Made by a program: the position numbers and the translations under genes | The notes under the pieces: generated by a model | Told to the model about the DNA's origin: nothing | Databases searched by the model: none | What the model saw: the letters and a program-made list of their open reading frames with translations, nothing else | Source: Candidatus Thorarchaeota archaeon | GTDB taxonomy: Archaea; Asgardarchaeota; Thorarchaeia; Thorarchaeales; Thorarchaeaceae | Length of the DNA: 64,000 nucleotides | Assembly (NCBI GenBank): GCA_008080745.1 | Contig: SHMX01000001.1 | Coordinates: 372,617-436,616 of the forward strand | Direction of reading: 5' to 3' | Part shown: positions 42,239-50,969 of the stretch, in pieces | Layout: each line of letters begins with the position of its first letter | How positions within the stretch are numbered: position 1 is the first letter of the stretch

Positions 42239-43420
42239 ATGTTGAACGAACAGGGACTTAGTGAGGAGCAAGTATTCTCTAGATTGAACGAGCTCCTAAA
42301 AAATGACGCAACATACAGAAGTGGTCATCCCGTTGCATCTATGTCAACTATTCCTCATTCTATCGGTTCAAAGGTGTTTTTCAAGACCATAGAGAAAAAT
42401 GCTGGAAGACTCCATACCTTCAAGGGTTCTGCACAGGTTGAGAGAGAGGTAATAGAAATGATCGGAGATCTTCTCAGTCTGGATGAACCGTATGGGACTA
42501 CTACATCTGGAGGTACAGAATCAAACATACTTGCAATGCTTGCTGCTAGGGAGAGCAAGAGGAAAATCAAAGGAACTCCAGAGATAATTGCCCCCAAAAC
42601 CGTTCATTCCTCCGTTGACAAAGCCGCTTGGTTGTTGGGCATCAAACTGGTAAAGACAGGCGTAGATAAGGAATTTCGGGGGAACCCAACGAGTCTAGAG
42701 AAAAAAATTACTTCCAACACTATCGGAATCTTCACTACCGCGGGAACAACATATCTCGGACAAATAGACCCTATAGAGAAAATTGGGGAGATTGCGGAAG
42801 ATTACAATCTACCCCTTCATGTTGATGCTGCCTTTGGGGGATATGTAATTCCGTTCTTGAAGGATCTTGGCATTGCGTTTCATAAGTTTGCCTTTGAGGT
42901 CGATGGTGTTACTAGTGTTAGCTCTGACCCCCACAAGATGGGACTAGCTCCCATTCCAGCAGGTAGTCTTTTGTTCCGAGAAAAAACATTCATGAAGAAG
43001 ATTACCAAAGATATCCCATACTTGCAAGGGGCTAGCTCTACGCAGTCTACAATACTTGGAACAAGACCGGCAGGAGCTATACTTGCAACATGGGCGGTTA
43101 TGAAACACCTTGGGAAAGAAGGGTACAGAGATATTGTCCTAGAATGTATGGAGAACACAAGGGTCGCTCTAGATAGACTAGAATTGAATCCTCTACTAAA
43201 ACCAGCCATACCACCAGTGATGAATATCATAGGTATTGAGAGTACCGAGGTAACTATCGATTATATTGTAGAAAAAATGGAACAAAAAGGATGGAGAATG
43301 GCAACATCTCCAAAACCACATACCATCAGACTTGTGATAATGCCCCATGTCAATGCTGGGGCGTTGAATGCATTCTTCAATGATTTAGATCAGGTTTCAA
43401 CAACTATTCCAGCAGACTAG
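42239..43420 (+). CDS. mfnA: Tyrosine/aspartate decarboxylase MfnA-like (PLP)
   Basis: A 393-residue PLP enzyme of group II decarboxylases. Family signatures are GTTTSGGTESNILAMLAARE, TAGTTYLGQIDPI, HVDAAFGGYVIPF and the PLP lysine in VSSDPHKMGLAPIPAG. Archaeal members make tyramine or, as aspartate decarboxylase, beta-alanine for CoA. ATG 42239 is supported by GGAG 8 bp upstream; the frame stays open to 42197. Substrate choice between Tyr and Asp is not clear from the sequence. Confidence 0.9.
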   Translation: MLNEQGLSEEQVFSRLNELLKNDATYRSGHPVASMSTIPHSIGSKVFFKTIEKNAGRLHTFKGSAQVEREVIEMIGDLLSLDEPYGTTTSGGTESNILAMLAARESKRKIKGTPEIIAPKTVHSSVDKAAWLLGIKLVKTGVDKEFRGNPTSLEKKITSNTIGIFTTAGTTYLGQIDPIEKIGEIAEDYNLPLHVDAAFGGYVIPFLKDLGIAFHKFAFEVDGVTSVSSDPHKMGLAPIPAGSLLFREKTFMKKITKDIPYLQGASSTQSTILGTRPAGAILATWAVMKHLGKEGYRDIVLECMENTRVALDRLELNPLLKPAIPPVMNIIGIESTEVTIDYIVEKMEQKGWRMATSPKPHTIRLVIMPHVNAGALNAFFNDLDQVSTTIPAD

Positions 43421-43884
43421 GCAGATGCACTGAGGCTCGAACGGATTTCTTCCATTTCCTCCTCAAGTTCGGACACCTTGTCAACAAGGTCAAGCATAGT
43501 TTCGAGTAGTACTGAGATAAGACGCCCATAGTTCACTGCATAGCCATCTTCTCGATTTATTAGTTCAGCTTCTTCAAGTCTTCTAGCTGCATTGGTAACC
43601 GATTGTTTTGATAGCTTTCGTTCGCCCACTAACCTGTTGACCATTTTTCTAACGTCTTTTGGAGCAATAGGGTCACCCTGTAGAGGTTCAAGTAGACTAT
43701 AGAGAACGTGAATCCCAGCACTCATTCTGGGGTTTTTTAACTTGGCAAATGCAAGCTCCAATTCATCTTTCATATCTGTGGCATCCTTCCTCCATGCTTT
43801 ATGGAAATAGACATCTGCTGCATGAAAAACCTTCGTATCTACAATATTTCCGAAAGCTGATGTCGGTAGACATTCTAAACTCAA
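43417..43884 (-). CDS. Winged-helix protein with C-terminal coiled coil
   Basis: A 155-residue protein. The central region has a winged-helix pattern (APKDVRKMVNRLVGERKLSK, then SVTNAARRLEEAELINREDG) and a helical C-terminus (VLLETMLDLVDKVSELEEEM) that probably dimerises. It could be a PadR/TrmB-like regulator. The start is uncertain: TTG 43884 is the first candidate, with no good binding site. Its end overlaps the end of mfnA by 4 bp in convergent fashion. Confidence 0.55.
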   Translation of the reverse strand: MSLECLPTSAFGNIVDTKVFHAADVYFHKAWRKDATDMKDELELAFAKLKNPRMSAGIHVLYSLLEPLQGDPIAPKDVRKMVNRLVGERKLSKQSVTNAARRLEEAELINREDGYAVNYGRLISVLLETMLDLVDKVSELEEEMEEIRSSLSASA

Positions 43885-44004
43885 ATGATAAGTTGTGTCT
43901 GAGTAGGAAATCGAAGCACGGTGATAAGAAAGCCAGTGTTACTTGGGAAATAGACATGTAATAAAGATGAAAAGGAGTCAGGAGTCAGAGATACTGATTT
44001 TACC

Positions 44005-44691
44005 ATGTCACCTCATGACCTCGAACGAATCATCTTCGTCCCTGTTATTCATACTGATAAAGAGAGTATAGAGAGGGCAAGAAAAATGGTAAGAGAAATC
44101 AAACCAGATGTTGTGGCTGTTGAACTTGATAAGGATAGATATAATCAGCTTCTGAATCAAAATCAAGAGGCGGACATATCTAAGCCAGTCACTGGCGATC
44201 CAACTCAGGATATGCTGAATCAGATAGCTCTGCTGCTAAAAAATTTTGGTCAGCAAACTGGAGCGGGAGTAGGTCAAGAGATGCTAGCAGCTATTGAAGA
44301 GGGCCGTGCTCATGGTTCGAAAATAGCCTTAGTTGATAGACCTATTCAAGCTACAATGTATGCAATCTCTCAGGTCCCATTAGAAGAGATTTACAAGCTT
44401 ACCTATTCCGTACCTGAAACCGAGGAGGATATTGCAAATATTGGTGTGCAGGGATTGTTAGCAATGCTGAAAGACGATGCCAAAGTCGATGAGTTACTCG
44501 CCGAATTTAGAAAAGAATTTCCAAGACTAACTGAAGCACTGATAGATCAGAGAGACGATTATGTAGCTTCTGCACTTCATGCTATCCTTAATGATGTAGA
44601 GGGAAAAATAGTGGCCGTATTGGGTGCCGGCCACATTGAGGGAGTAACGAGGATTCTGAAAGAAAGACTTCGTTCCGATGCAGCAGGTTAG
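44005..44691 (+). CDS. TraB-family protein
   Basis: A 228-residue protein of the TraB/PrgY family. VVAVELDKDRYNQLL is the conserved D-x-VxVELd-x-R core, and VAVLGAGHIEGVTRIL near the C-terminus is the second motif (G-x-GH-x-x-G). It lacks the membrane helices present in longer TraB members, so it is probably soluble. The role of archaeal TraB proteins is not established. Convergent overlap of 4 bp with hypB. ATG 44005. Confidence 0.85.
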   Translation: MSPHDLERIIFVPVIHTDKESIERARKMVREIKPDVVAVELDKDRYNQLLNQNQEADISKPVTGDPTQDMLNQIALLLKNFGQQTGAGVGQEMLAAIEEGRAHGSKIALVDRPIQATMYAISQVPLEEIYKLTYSVPETEEDIANIGVQGLLAMLKDDAKVDELLAEFRKEFPRLTEALIDQRDDYVASALHAILNDVEGKIVAVLGAGHIEGVTRILKERLRSDAAG

Positions 44692-45338
44692 AGTTCTATT
44701 GCTTCAATAAGTTGGTCAATGCCATCGCCGGTCCTAGCACTCACACTTATGACAGGGATGGTTGCATCCACCTCACGCACATCTGCAATGAGGGACTCAA
44801 CATCAAATCCTATTGCCTCAGCTAAGTCCACCTTATTGATTACGACCATATCACTTCGTTTGATGGTCAATGGATGCTTTTTCACCATATATGGACCCTC
44901 AGTTACACTGACTACAACAATTTTCTTGTCCACACCAAGACTATAGCCAGCTGGACAGATCAAATTACCCACATTTTCAATGAAAACGAGTTGATATTTT
45001 GATATATCAATATCATTGAGAGCTACGCGTATCATTCTAGCATCGAGATGACACGCAGTTCCTGTATTAATCTGAACAGTATCCACACCGTGAGCCGAAA
45101 CTCGATCAGCATCAATTGTTGTGGCTAGGTCTCCAGCAATCATAAGAATCTTGTATCTTTTGGATAATTTTTCGCAGAGTGCTTCAATAAGCTGTGTCTT
45201 TCCTGTACCTACTGAACCCATGATATCTAGTGCGGTTATACCGTGCTTTTTGAATAGAGCAGCATTTAGTTCAGCCGCATCTTCATTTGCACCAAAAAGA
45301 TCCTTTCGAATATCAATAGACAAGGTCCTGTCAGTCAT
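44688..45338 (-). CDS. hypB: Hydrogenase maturation GTPase HypB
   Basis: A 216-residue nickel-insertion GTPase. Walker A is GSVGTGKT, HypB's FIENVGNLICPAGYSLG is complete, and G4 NKVD is present. HypB delivers Ni2+ to [NiFe] hydrogenase with HypA. Neither hypA nor hydrogenase subunits lie in the window. The His-rich N-terminal tail of some HypB proteins is absent. ATG 45338 has GAGGA upstream. It overlaps the ECF-S-like membrane protein by 8 bp, pointing to joint expression and a link to metal import. Confidence 0.92.
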   Translation of the reverse strand: MTDRTLSIDIRKDLFGANEDAAELNAALFKKHGITALDIMGSVGTGKTQLIEALCEKLSKRYKILMIAGDLATTIDADRVSAHGVDTVQINTGTACHLDARMIRVALNDIDISKYQLVFIENVGNLICPAGYSLGVDKKIVVVSVTEGPYMVKKHPLTIKRSDMVVINKVDLAEAIGFDVESLIADVREVDATIPVISVSARTGDGIDQLIEAIEL

Positions 45339-45903
45339 CTTTGGGGTCCTCAACTAATTCTTCTTTTGCTCCCATATTAGGATAGAGATAATGGCCTATT
45401 ACAGGACGGATTATTTGTTTCTCTACGACGATTGCAACTATGGCCCATAGAAAAGCCTGTATCATGTCCATGAAGGCATAGAAAAATACTGTTTCAAATG
45501 GGACACCTACACCAGCAAAAATAGTCATGCTCGGAATAAATCCACCAATTATTCCACCACCTAGAATTGCAAGAATAGCATATTTAATTCCGTCGCGAGT
45601 TTTGGTGATGTGTATTGCATATCCCGTTCCCAATCCAAGCGCCATATTTCCAATTAGAGGTAGTAAAGGTACTTCACCTCCCGCTATCGCACCGCCGATA
45701 CCAACAATGGTCCCGACAAGAATTCCTCCTGGAATGCCTCCCACTACTCCACCTAATTCTGAGAATAGAAAACCAGGTGTCAGTTCCAATAGACCCGGTA
45801 TCAACGGAATCCGTACAAACATTCGAACAACAATGCCAAGTGTCCCCAAAAAAGCAAGGGTTACAATGCCAACTGTGTTCTTTTCTAATGGATATATACT
45901 CAT
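45331..45903 (-). CDS. ECF-type S-component-like membrane protein
   Basis: A 190-residue membrane protein with about five helices, including LTPGFLFSELGGVVGGIPGGILVGTIVG and LGLGTGYAIHITKTRDG. The Gly-rich pattern and size suit substrate-specific S components of energy-coupling factor transporters. Because it is coupled to hypB, nickel or cobalt import is an attractive guess. An EcfA/EcfT pair is not in the window. ATG 45903. Confidence 0.55.
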   Translation of the reverse strand: MSIYPLEKNTVGIVTLAFLGTLGIVVRMFVRIPLIPGLLELTPGFLFSELGGVVGGIPGGILVGTIVGIGGAIAGGEVPLLPLIGNMALGLGTGYAIHITKTRDGIKYAILAILGGGIIGGFIPSMTIFAGVGVPFETVFFYAFMDMIQAFLWAIVAIVVEKQIIRPVIGHYLYPNMGAKEELVEDPKDD

Positions 45904-45931
45904 TATATTTTCCTCAAGCAGTCGAGTATTA

Positions 45932-46303
45932 CTAAGACTGCTCTGGCCAGCTGTTCAACAAGAAGTCTCTGGTTTTCTCATAAAAATCCTTAAGCTTCTG
46001 AAGAATCTCATCCCTAACTTCTTCGCTAGAAACAGCATGATAGATATAATATCGCCCACCACGTTCCAAGTACTTCTCCTCACGGTGGACCAGGCCTTTT
46101 CTGCATAAACGAACGATGAATCGCTGCACAGTACTGCGATCCCTGCCAATTCGCTCAGCTATTACCTCTACTGTTTTTGGTCCAGAAAGTAACGCAAAAT
46201 AAGCATCGAGTTCAGTACTCTTCAAGTCGTAAGCACAGCATAACAGATCAGAGGGCCTCTCGAATCGTTTCTCAAAGAGTCCCGATAGAGGGTCACTTGT
46301 CAT
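45932..46303 (-). CDS. TrmB-like HTH regulator
   Basis: A 123-residue protein. The HTH is STELDAYFALLSGPKTVEVI plus ERIGRDRSTVQRFIVRLCRKGLV, then a wing with ERGGRYYIYHAV, and a C-terminal helix with basic residues. It matches the single-domain TrmB-type archaeal regulators. It is the first gene of the operon with the ECF-S-like protein and hypB, so it is likely to regulate it, perhaps in response to metal. ATG 46303; TTG 46309 is an alternative. Confidence 0.75.
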   Translation of the reverse strand: MTSDPLSGLFEKRFERPSDLLCCAYDLKSTELDAYFALLSGPKTVEVIAERIGRDRSTVQRFIVRLCRKGLVHREEKYLERGGRYYIYHAVSSEEVRDEILQKLKDFYEKTRDFLLNSWPEQS

Positions 46304-46398
46304 TGTCAATCACAGAGGTTATTATCTACTAGAACAAATTAAGGATTGTGCAATAGACATGCACATTCCCTCGACATAATACAGCCCTTCAAAAGTCA

Positions 46399-46881
46399 AT
46401 GATACAATCAAGTATACTAGGTGCAAAAATGAACTTTGATGCATATAGAGAAGACCACAGCACAAACCCTTGGGAGAATCCAGATAGAGGAGGTAAGCAT
46501 CTTCAGTCCATTAACATCGCACCATTAAAGGGAGTACTTGAGTCAGACCCTGTTAGATCAAAGATTCTTCGACTACTCATTGATGATGGGGGATGGGTTA
46601 CTACTGCAGATTTACTCAAAGTAGGCCGCCAAGTAAGATCTATAATGGGTGCAGTCACTGTGGGAACCATTTTGAATGGACTCAATGAACTTGTAGCATC
46701 TCGATTAATTCTTAGTAGAACATCTATGAACTCGGGTATTGATTGGGCAGAATGGAGAATCAATCCGGACTGGTTAGAGCCAACAAGAAAACTGGTTCAG
46801 ATGCTTAGCAGACCCCGTATTCGTACTTCAGAAGATGTTATTCACGAAAAGGTCCAAAGAAGACTTTCAGAAATGGAATAA
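46399..46881 (+). CDS. Winged-helix protein, unknown
   Basis: A 160-residue protein. After a ~45-residue polar N-terminus, the domain VRSKILRLLIDDGGWVTTADLLKVGRQ, then VGTILNGLNELVASRLILS, forms a winged helix with a long wing (SGIDWAEWRINPDWLEP). No ligand domain follows. In-frame ATG 46429 is an alternative start. It is divergent from the TrmB-like regulator, so they share a promoter region. Confidence 0.55.
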   Translation: MIQSSILGAKMNFDAYREDHSTNPWENPDRGGKHLQSINIAPLKGVLESDPVRSKILRLLIDDGGWVTTADLLKVGRQVRSIMGAVTVGTILNGLNELVASRLILSRTSMNSGIDWAEWRINPDWLEPTRKLVQMLSRPRIRTSEDVIHEKVQRRLSEME

Positions 46882-46983
46882 TATTACTCATTATCGAGTA
46901 GCATATTTCCTTTGAGTAAGATTCATAAGGGACTTGTGCCCAAGATGGCATGTCCTTTGATGACAATCTGGAGAATGTCGGAT

Positions 46984-47613
46984 ATGAATGATACAATTCA
47001 GCAGTTGGACGGAGATAGCGAAAACGAAGATCACATCGAATGGTTTGATGGAGTCACATCAGGAATCGATAGTAAGCGAGTTGCTGCTGCGGGAATATTA
47101 GCAGCACTGTCAATTGCTATCGCACCAGTTGCGGAGTTCATTCCCAGAATTCCCGGATGGGGAATTGCTCTTTTTGATCCAGTTTCAATAATCTGGATAA
47201 TTGCATTTCTCATCGGAGGATTTTGGATTGGTATTGTAACTACACTTGCTGGTACCATGGGACTCTTTCTATACGACCCTACCGGTATTGGGCCATTCTT
47301 CAAGATAGTCGCTACCCTTCCAATGATTGTGATTCCATATCTCGGACTGAAACTTCGTCGCCAAGCAGACAGCGGTTCAAATCTTGCATCACCTCGCAAA
47401 TACACCGTATTAATGCTTGTCGCACTTCTTGTGAGACTGTCACTGATGGTTCCGTTGAACATCATTATTGTACCATTATTTTTTGATTGGGGAATCGAAC
47501 AGATTGTACAATACACGGTCATTCTGAATGTTTTACAGAGTTTATGGGACGCCCTAGTTCCATATTTGGTCGTGTATCCAACGGGACTCTATAGGCATTA
47601 TGGAATGTGGTGA
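46984..47613 (+). CDS. ECF-type S-component-like membrane protein
   Basis: A 209-residue membrane protein with about six helices (VAAAGILAALSIAIAPVAEF, IIWIIAFLIGGFWIGIVTTL, FFKIVATLPMIVIPYLGL, VLMLVALLVRLSLMVPLNII, VLNVLQ-type end segment). The ~25-residue N-terminus is acidic. The order is reminiscent of ECF S components (QueT/ThiT type), but the substrate is unknown. ATG 46984 is preferred; the frame extends to 46912 with non-conserved sequence. It lies downstream of the winged-helix protein gene. Confidence 0.55.
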   Translation: MNDTIQQLDGDSENEDHIEWFDGVTSGIDSKRVAAAGILAALSIAIAPVAEFIPRIPGWGIALFDPVSIIWIIAFLIGGFWIGIVTTLAGTMGLFLYDPTGIGPFFKIVATLPMIVIPYLGLKLRRQADSGSNLASPRKYTVLMLVALLVRLSLMVPLNIIIVPLFFDWGIEQIVQYTVILNVLQSLWDALVPYLVVYPTGLYRHYGMW

Positions 47614-47664
47614 AAACTAGGCCCTACTAACTAGTCGCGTGGTTTAGGAGGGACCCTTTTCACC
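47609..47664 (+). other. Long-stem hairpin after the ECF-S-like gene
   Basis: GGTGAAAA (overlapping the stop codon) and TTTTCACC pair perfectly across a 40-nt loop that contains further short complementary segments (CTAG twice, GGCCC/GGGACC). It could be a terminator or a structured RNA. No T-run follows. Confidence 0.4.
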
Positions 47665-47742
47665 TACCTCTGTTGTAGCCCAGTAATCTCTATATGGAAT
47701 TGGGTTAATCTACACTAGATAATCTAGTGAAGGGAATCAACA

Positions 47743-48567
47743 TTGAGAAGATGCGAGTTCTGTGACTCCCCCGTTCCAGCAGACGCAGTTGTCTGTCCAG
47801 TCTGTAAAGAAGAGATTGCTGAGGAAACATTAGAAAGACTACTGCCATTGCTCAAGAGGCCAGAGGAACCAGAAGTCAAGAGAATGGGAATTACTCAGCG
47901 TATGTGGGGAACTATCAGAAGACCAGCTGCAACATATCGAGATATAGGGCAACGACCTGATAGTGCTGGTCCCTTTGTTATTGTTTTGCTAAACGCGCTT
48001 ATCATGGGTGTTATCATGCTGTTGATGACATCAAGATTCACTACGACGGTTTCTATGTTTGATCCCGTTGTTAATGCAACAGTGCCCACTCAAGTAAGTG
48101 TATTAACTGGACCCCAAGCCCTCTCATTTTGGATGGTGGGACTAGCAACGATTGTTCCAAATATTTTGATTGGGATGATATTTCTTGGAATGGGAAGTGT
48201 CTTTGCACATATTGCGATTAAGATAATGGGAGGTAGTGGTACAAAGGGACAAACTCTTTCGATTGTTGGATACAGTATGATGCCTGTTCTGTTAATTAGA
48301 TTGATCTCTATCATTTTGATTTATTCCGCCATGCCCACTGCTCCAATAGGAACAGCACAGGCAAATGCGGAAACGCTAGTGTTGCAGATATTTAGTTCAT
48401 CAATATGGTTGACCATCGATTATCTGACAACAGGTGCATTTCTATGGACTGGATTCCTCCTAATATTTGGTGTTCGCGAGGCGCATAATACCTCCACTCA
48501 ATGGGCAACAATCATATCAATAGCATGTATAATAGTGCTTGTCTGGACATTTTGGCAGATGCATTGA
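47743..48567 (+). CDS. Zinc-ribbon + Yip1-domain membrane protein
   Basis: A 274-residue protein. A zinc ribbon (CEFCDSPVPADAVVCPVCKEE) leads into MWGTIRRPAATYRDIGQRPDSAG, the conserved front of Yip1 domains, and five membrane helices (VIVLLNALIMGVIMLL, WMVGLATIVPNILIGMIFLG, IKIMGGSGTKGQTLSIVGYS, LLIRLISIILIYSAMP, WLTIDYLTTGAFLWTGFLL). In eukaryotes Yip1 proteins bind prenylated Rab GTPases; the family is also widespread in prokaryotes with unknown roles. TTG 47743 follows AGGGAAT. Confidence 0.8.
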   Translation: MRRCEFCDSPVPADAVVCPVCKEEIAEETLERLLPLLKRPEEPEVKRMGITQRMWGTIRRPAATYRDIGQRPDSAGPFVIVLLNALIMGVIMLLMTSRFTTTVSMFDPVVNATVPTQVSVLTGPQALSFWMVGLATIVPNILIGMIFLGMGSVFAHIAIKIMGGSGTKGQTLSIVGYSMMPVLLIRLISIILIYSAMPTAPIGTAQANAETLVLQIFSSSIWLTIDYLTTGAFLWTGFLLIFGVREAHNTSTQWATIISIACIIVLVWTFWQMH

Positions 48568-48569
48568 GA

Positions 48570-49490
48570 TTAGAATAACACACCATATAGTGGAATGATT
48601 ACAAACGCGATAAGCCCTACTAAAGCGCCAATCTTATCCAATGTGCTACCTATGAGAAGCTTCTTTTCATCACTTGGACCAAGTAAGGGAGATATTGCAG
48701 CACCAAGTACTATTGCATCTCCTAACAACAACAAAATCCACAAATCCCAACTCGCATAACCCAGCAACCAAATCAATGAATAACAGATTACTCCAATGAT
48801 GTTTAGTATTGCTTGTACTCCAGCTGCTGCACGATATCCATATACACGAGCAATAGTGCGAACATTCCGTAATGCATCTCCTTCAACATCCTCGGATCCC
48901 TTTATAGTTTCACGAGCCTGAAGAATCATGAATGCAGTTAGGAAGAACAGCCAAGATGGTACAGGAATAACCCACACGCCAACTTGTTCTGCATAAATCA
49001 AGGATCCATAGATTACCCCGAATGCAAAGGAGAAGGCAACCATGAAGTTTCCAGCAAGTCCCAATTCTTTCACTTTTGCAGCATAAGCGTAACCCACGAT
49101 GAGAAAGATAATCACAATAATAGCACCAATCATGCCATTGAGCCATGCAAAGAACACACCGAGTAAGCTAAGAACACCTACATATGCCCAAGCTTGTTTC
49201 ACAGTCATTCTCCCACTTGGTAAAGCACGATTTGGACGATTTATTTTATCAATCTCAATGTCAAAGATATCATTAACAACATTTCCTCCTGCAGCCACAA
49301 AGAAATAGGTAATATAACCATACAAAAATACTTCCCAGTTAGCGCCCAAGGATGTCCACACATTAGTAATCTGATGTGCTATGGCAATTCCTGCAAGGAC
49401 TGTAAGACCACCAATGATGCAATTCTGTGGTCTGATGATGGATAAGAAAGCCTTTGGATCAGTTTTCTGCTTCTCTGTTGTTTCAGACAT
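48570..49490 (-). CDS. UbiA-family prenyltransferase (DGGGP synthase-like)
   Basis: A 306-residue membrane enzyme with eight or nine helices. The first aspartate motif is NVVNDIFDIEIDKINRPNRALPSGRM; the second is EDVEGDALRNVRTIARVYG. Archaeal members mostly join geranylgeranylglyceryl phosphate and geranylgeranyl diphosphate to make digeranylgeranylglyceryl phosphate, the second ether link of archaeal lipids. This function is probable but inferred. ATG 49490. It converges closely on the Yip1 gene. Confidence 0.87.
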   Translation of the reverse strand: MSETTEKQKTDPKAFLSIIRPQNCIIGGLTVLAGIAIAHQITNVWTSLGANWEVFLYGYITYFFVAAGGNVVNDIFDIEIDKINRPNRALPSGRMTVKQAWAYVGVLSLLGVFFAWLNGMIGAIIVIIFLIVGYAYAAKVKELGLAGNFMVAFSFAFGVIYGSLIYAEQVGVWVIPVPSWLFFLTAFMILQARETIKGSEDVEGDALRNVRTIARVYGYRAAAGVQAILNIIGVICYSLIWLLGYASWDLWILLLLGDAIVLGAAISPLLGPSDEKKLLIGSTLDKIGALVGLIAFVIIPLYGVLF

Positions 49491-49608
49491 CTAATTCTCC
49501 TCTAACCACTGGAAACGGTATGGCAGATAAAAGACTTTTCAAAAGAAAAAACCAAGTTCTCAACCCAATCACTCATATGTTTGATACGAACCTCTACTTG
49601 TGGGGAAA

Positions 49609-50118
49609 ATGAATTTCGAAGACCTAAGTAAGGAAGAATTGCTGAAGATTGTTGATGCGTATGCAAAGGCATGGCAAGCAATGGATGGTGCGTACTTTCT
49701 AGCCCTTGAGAAAAAGTACGGAATGGATGTTGCTATTGAGATGGATAAGGAAGCTTGGCGTATTTTCTCACCTATCGAAGCAAAACGAATAATGCGAGAG
49801 TTCGATGTGGAGAAAAATGGAGGACTTGATGCACTTGAAAAAGCACTGGGATACAGAGTCTACGCTCGTTTGAATACTCAATCATGTACCAGAGAAGATG
49901 ACAAGTCACTGATTTTCAAGATGCATGCGTGTCGAGTACAGGTTGCTAGAAATAGAAAGGGCCTACCAGATTTCCCATGTAAACAGGTAGGAATAATTGA
50001 ATACGAAGAGTTTGCAAAGACTATCGATCCACGGATAAAGACGCGATGTATCAGTTGTCCACCAGATCCTCATCCAGATGAGTACTATTGTGCTTGGGAA
50101 TTCACTCTGGAGGAATGA
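49609..50118 (+). CDS. DUF6125-like cysteine-containing protein
   Basis: A 169-residue soluble protein. The N-terminal half (LLKIVDAYAKAWQAMDGAYF, ALEKKYGMDVAIEMDKEAWRI) and the C-terminal Cys-rich half (SCTREDD, ACRVQVARNRKGLPDFPCK, RCISCPPDPHPDEYYCAWEF) match the plan of the DUF6125 family, whose function is unknown. The clustered cysteines may bind a metal. GTG 49600 is an alternative start. It is the first gene of a three-gene overlapping operon. Confidence 0.7.
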   Translation: MNFEDLSKEELLKIVDAYAKAWQAMDGAYFLALEKKYGMDVAIEMDKEAWRIFSPIEAKRIMREFDVEKNGGLDALEKALGYRVYARLNTQSCTREDDKSLIFKMHACRVQVARNRKGLPDFPCKQVGIIEYEEFAKTIDPRIKTRCISCPPDPHPDEYYCAWEFTLEE

Positions 50119-50969
50119 ATAATCTGGGAACTCTGAAATTTGGTCCAGCAGGATATCCTGCAGAAGCAAAAGGGAACTTAGAAAGAGTATTCCAAATTCT
50201 ATCGGAGGCTGATTTAGACGCTCTTGAATATGCTGCAGTGTATGGACTAAGAATGAGCGAGGAAAAGGCTATCTCAATCGGTAAAGCTGCAAAGAAGACC
50301 AACATAACAATGAGTATGCATGCACCCTATTACATCAGTCTAGCTTCAAAACGTGAAGATGTGAGAGAACGGTCTCGAGAGAGGTTGATCAAGGCTCTGA
50401 AATTTGCGCCACTGATGGGAGTCAAACGAATTGTCTTTCATGCAGGAGGATACAGTGGAAGAAGCCCAATTGAAGCTTATAGATTAATTCTTGATAGTTT
50501 ACAAGAAGTATGGAATACAGCAGGACACCACGGAAATGGAGCATTTCTTGCTCCTGAGATTGCTGGAAAGCTAAAAGCATTCGGATCCGTTGAAGAGATA
50601 ATCAGAATATGTGAAGATGTAGAAGGATGTATTCCTACAATTGATTGGGCCCATATGTATGCCAGAAGGCAAGGAGAGATAGAGGGAAAAGAAGATTATG
50701 CCAAGATATTAGGCATATTTGAGGATAGATTGGGCGAAAAGTTCACCAAAAACATGCACTTCCATGCAAGCGGAATAATCTATACAAAAGCCGGAGAGAA
50801 AGCGCATAGACCATTGGATGGAAAATGGGGACCAGATCTTCTTCCGTTAGCAGAGATAATCAGAGAGGGTGGTTATAAGCCCACCTTCATATCTGAAACT
50901 CCTGATTCACTAAGGGGTGCTCTGTACATCAAGTATCTATTCGAAGAATTGGAGAAAGCAAAGCAATGA
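50115..50969 (+). CDS. AP endonuclease 2 / endonuclease IV family TIM-barrel protein
   Basis: A 284-residue protein. LKFGPAGYPAEAKGNLERVF, SMHAPYYISLAS, KRIVFHAGGYSGRSP, LAPEIAGKLKAFGSVEEIIRIC, PTIDWAHMYARRQG and MHFHASGIIY give the metal-binding His/Glu/Asp set of endonuclease IV (Nfo). It would cleave DNA at abasic sites, though sugar isomerases share the fold. ATG 50115 overlaps the previous stop by 4 bp (ATGA); GGAGGA lies just before it. A second such overlap links it to the methyltransferase gene. Confidence 0.85.
   Translation: MNNLGTLKFGPAGYPAEAKGNLERVFQILSEADLDALEYAAVYGLRMSEEKAISIGKAAKKTNITMSMHAPYYISLASKREDVRERSRERLIKALKFAPLMGVKRIVFHAGGYSGRSPIEAYRLILDSLQEVWNTAGHHGNGAFLAPEIAGKLKAFGSVEEIIRICEDVEGCIPTIDWAHMYARRQGEIEGKEDYAKILGIFEDRLGEKFTKNMHFHASGIIYTKAGEKAHRPLDGKWGPDLLPLAEIIREGGYKPTFISETPDSLRGALYIKYLFEELEKAKQ

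Noticed and set aside
45527-46108. 193-codon open frame on the plus strand
   Set aside because: Antisense to the ECF-S-like gene; Pro/Ile-rich product that mirrors hydrophobic helices on the other strand.
47031-47522. 163-codon open frame on the minus strand
   Set aside because: Antisense to the second ECF-S-like gene, no binding site, no motif.
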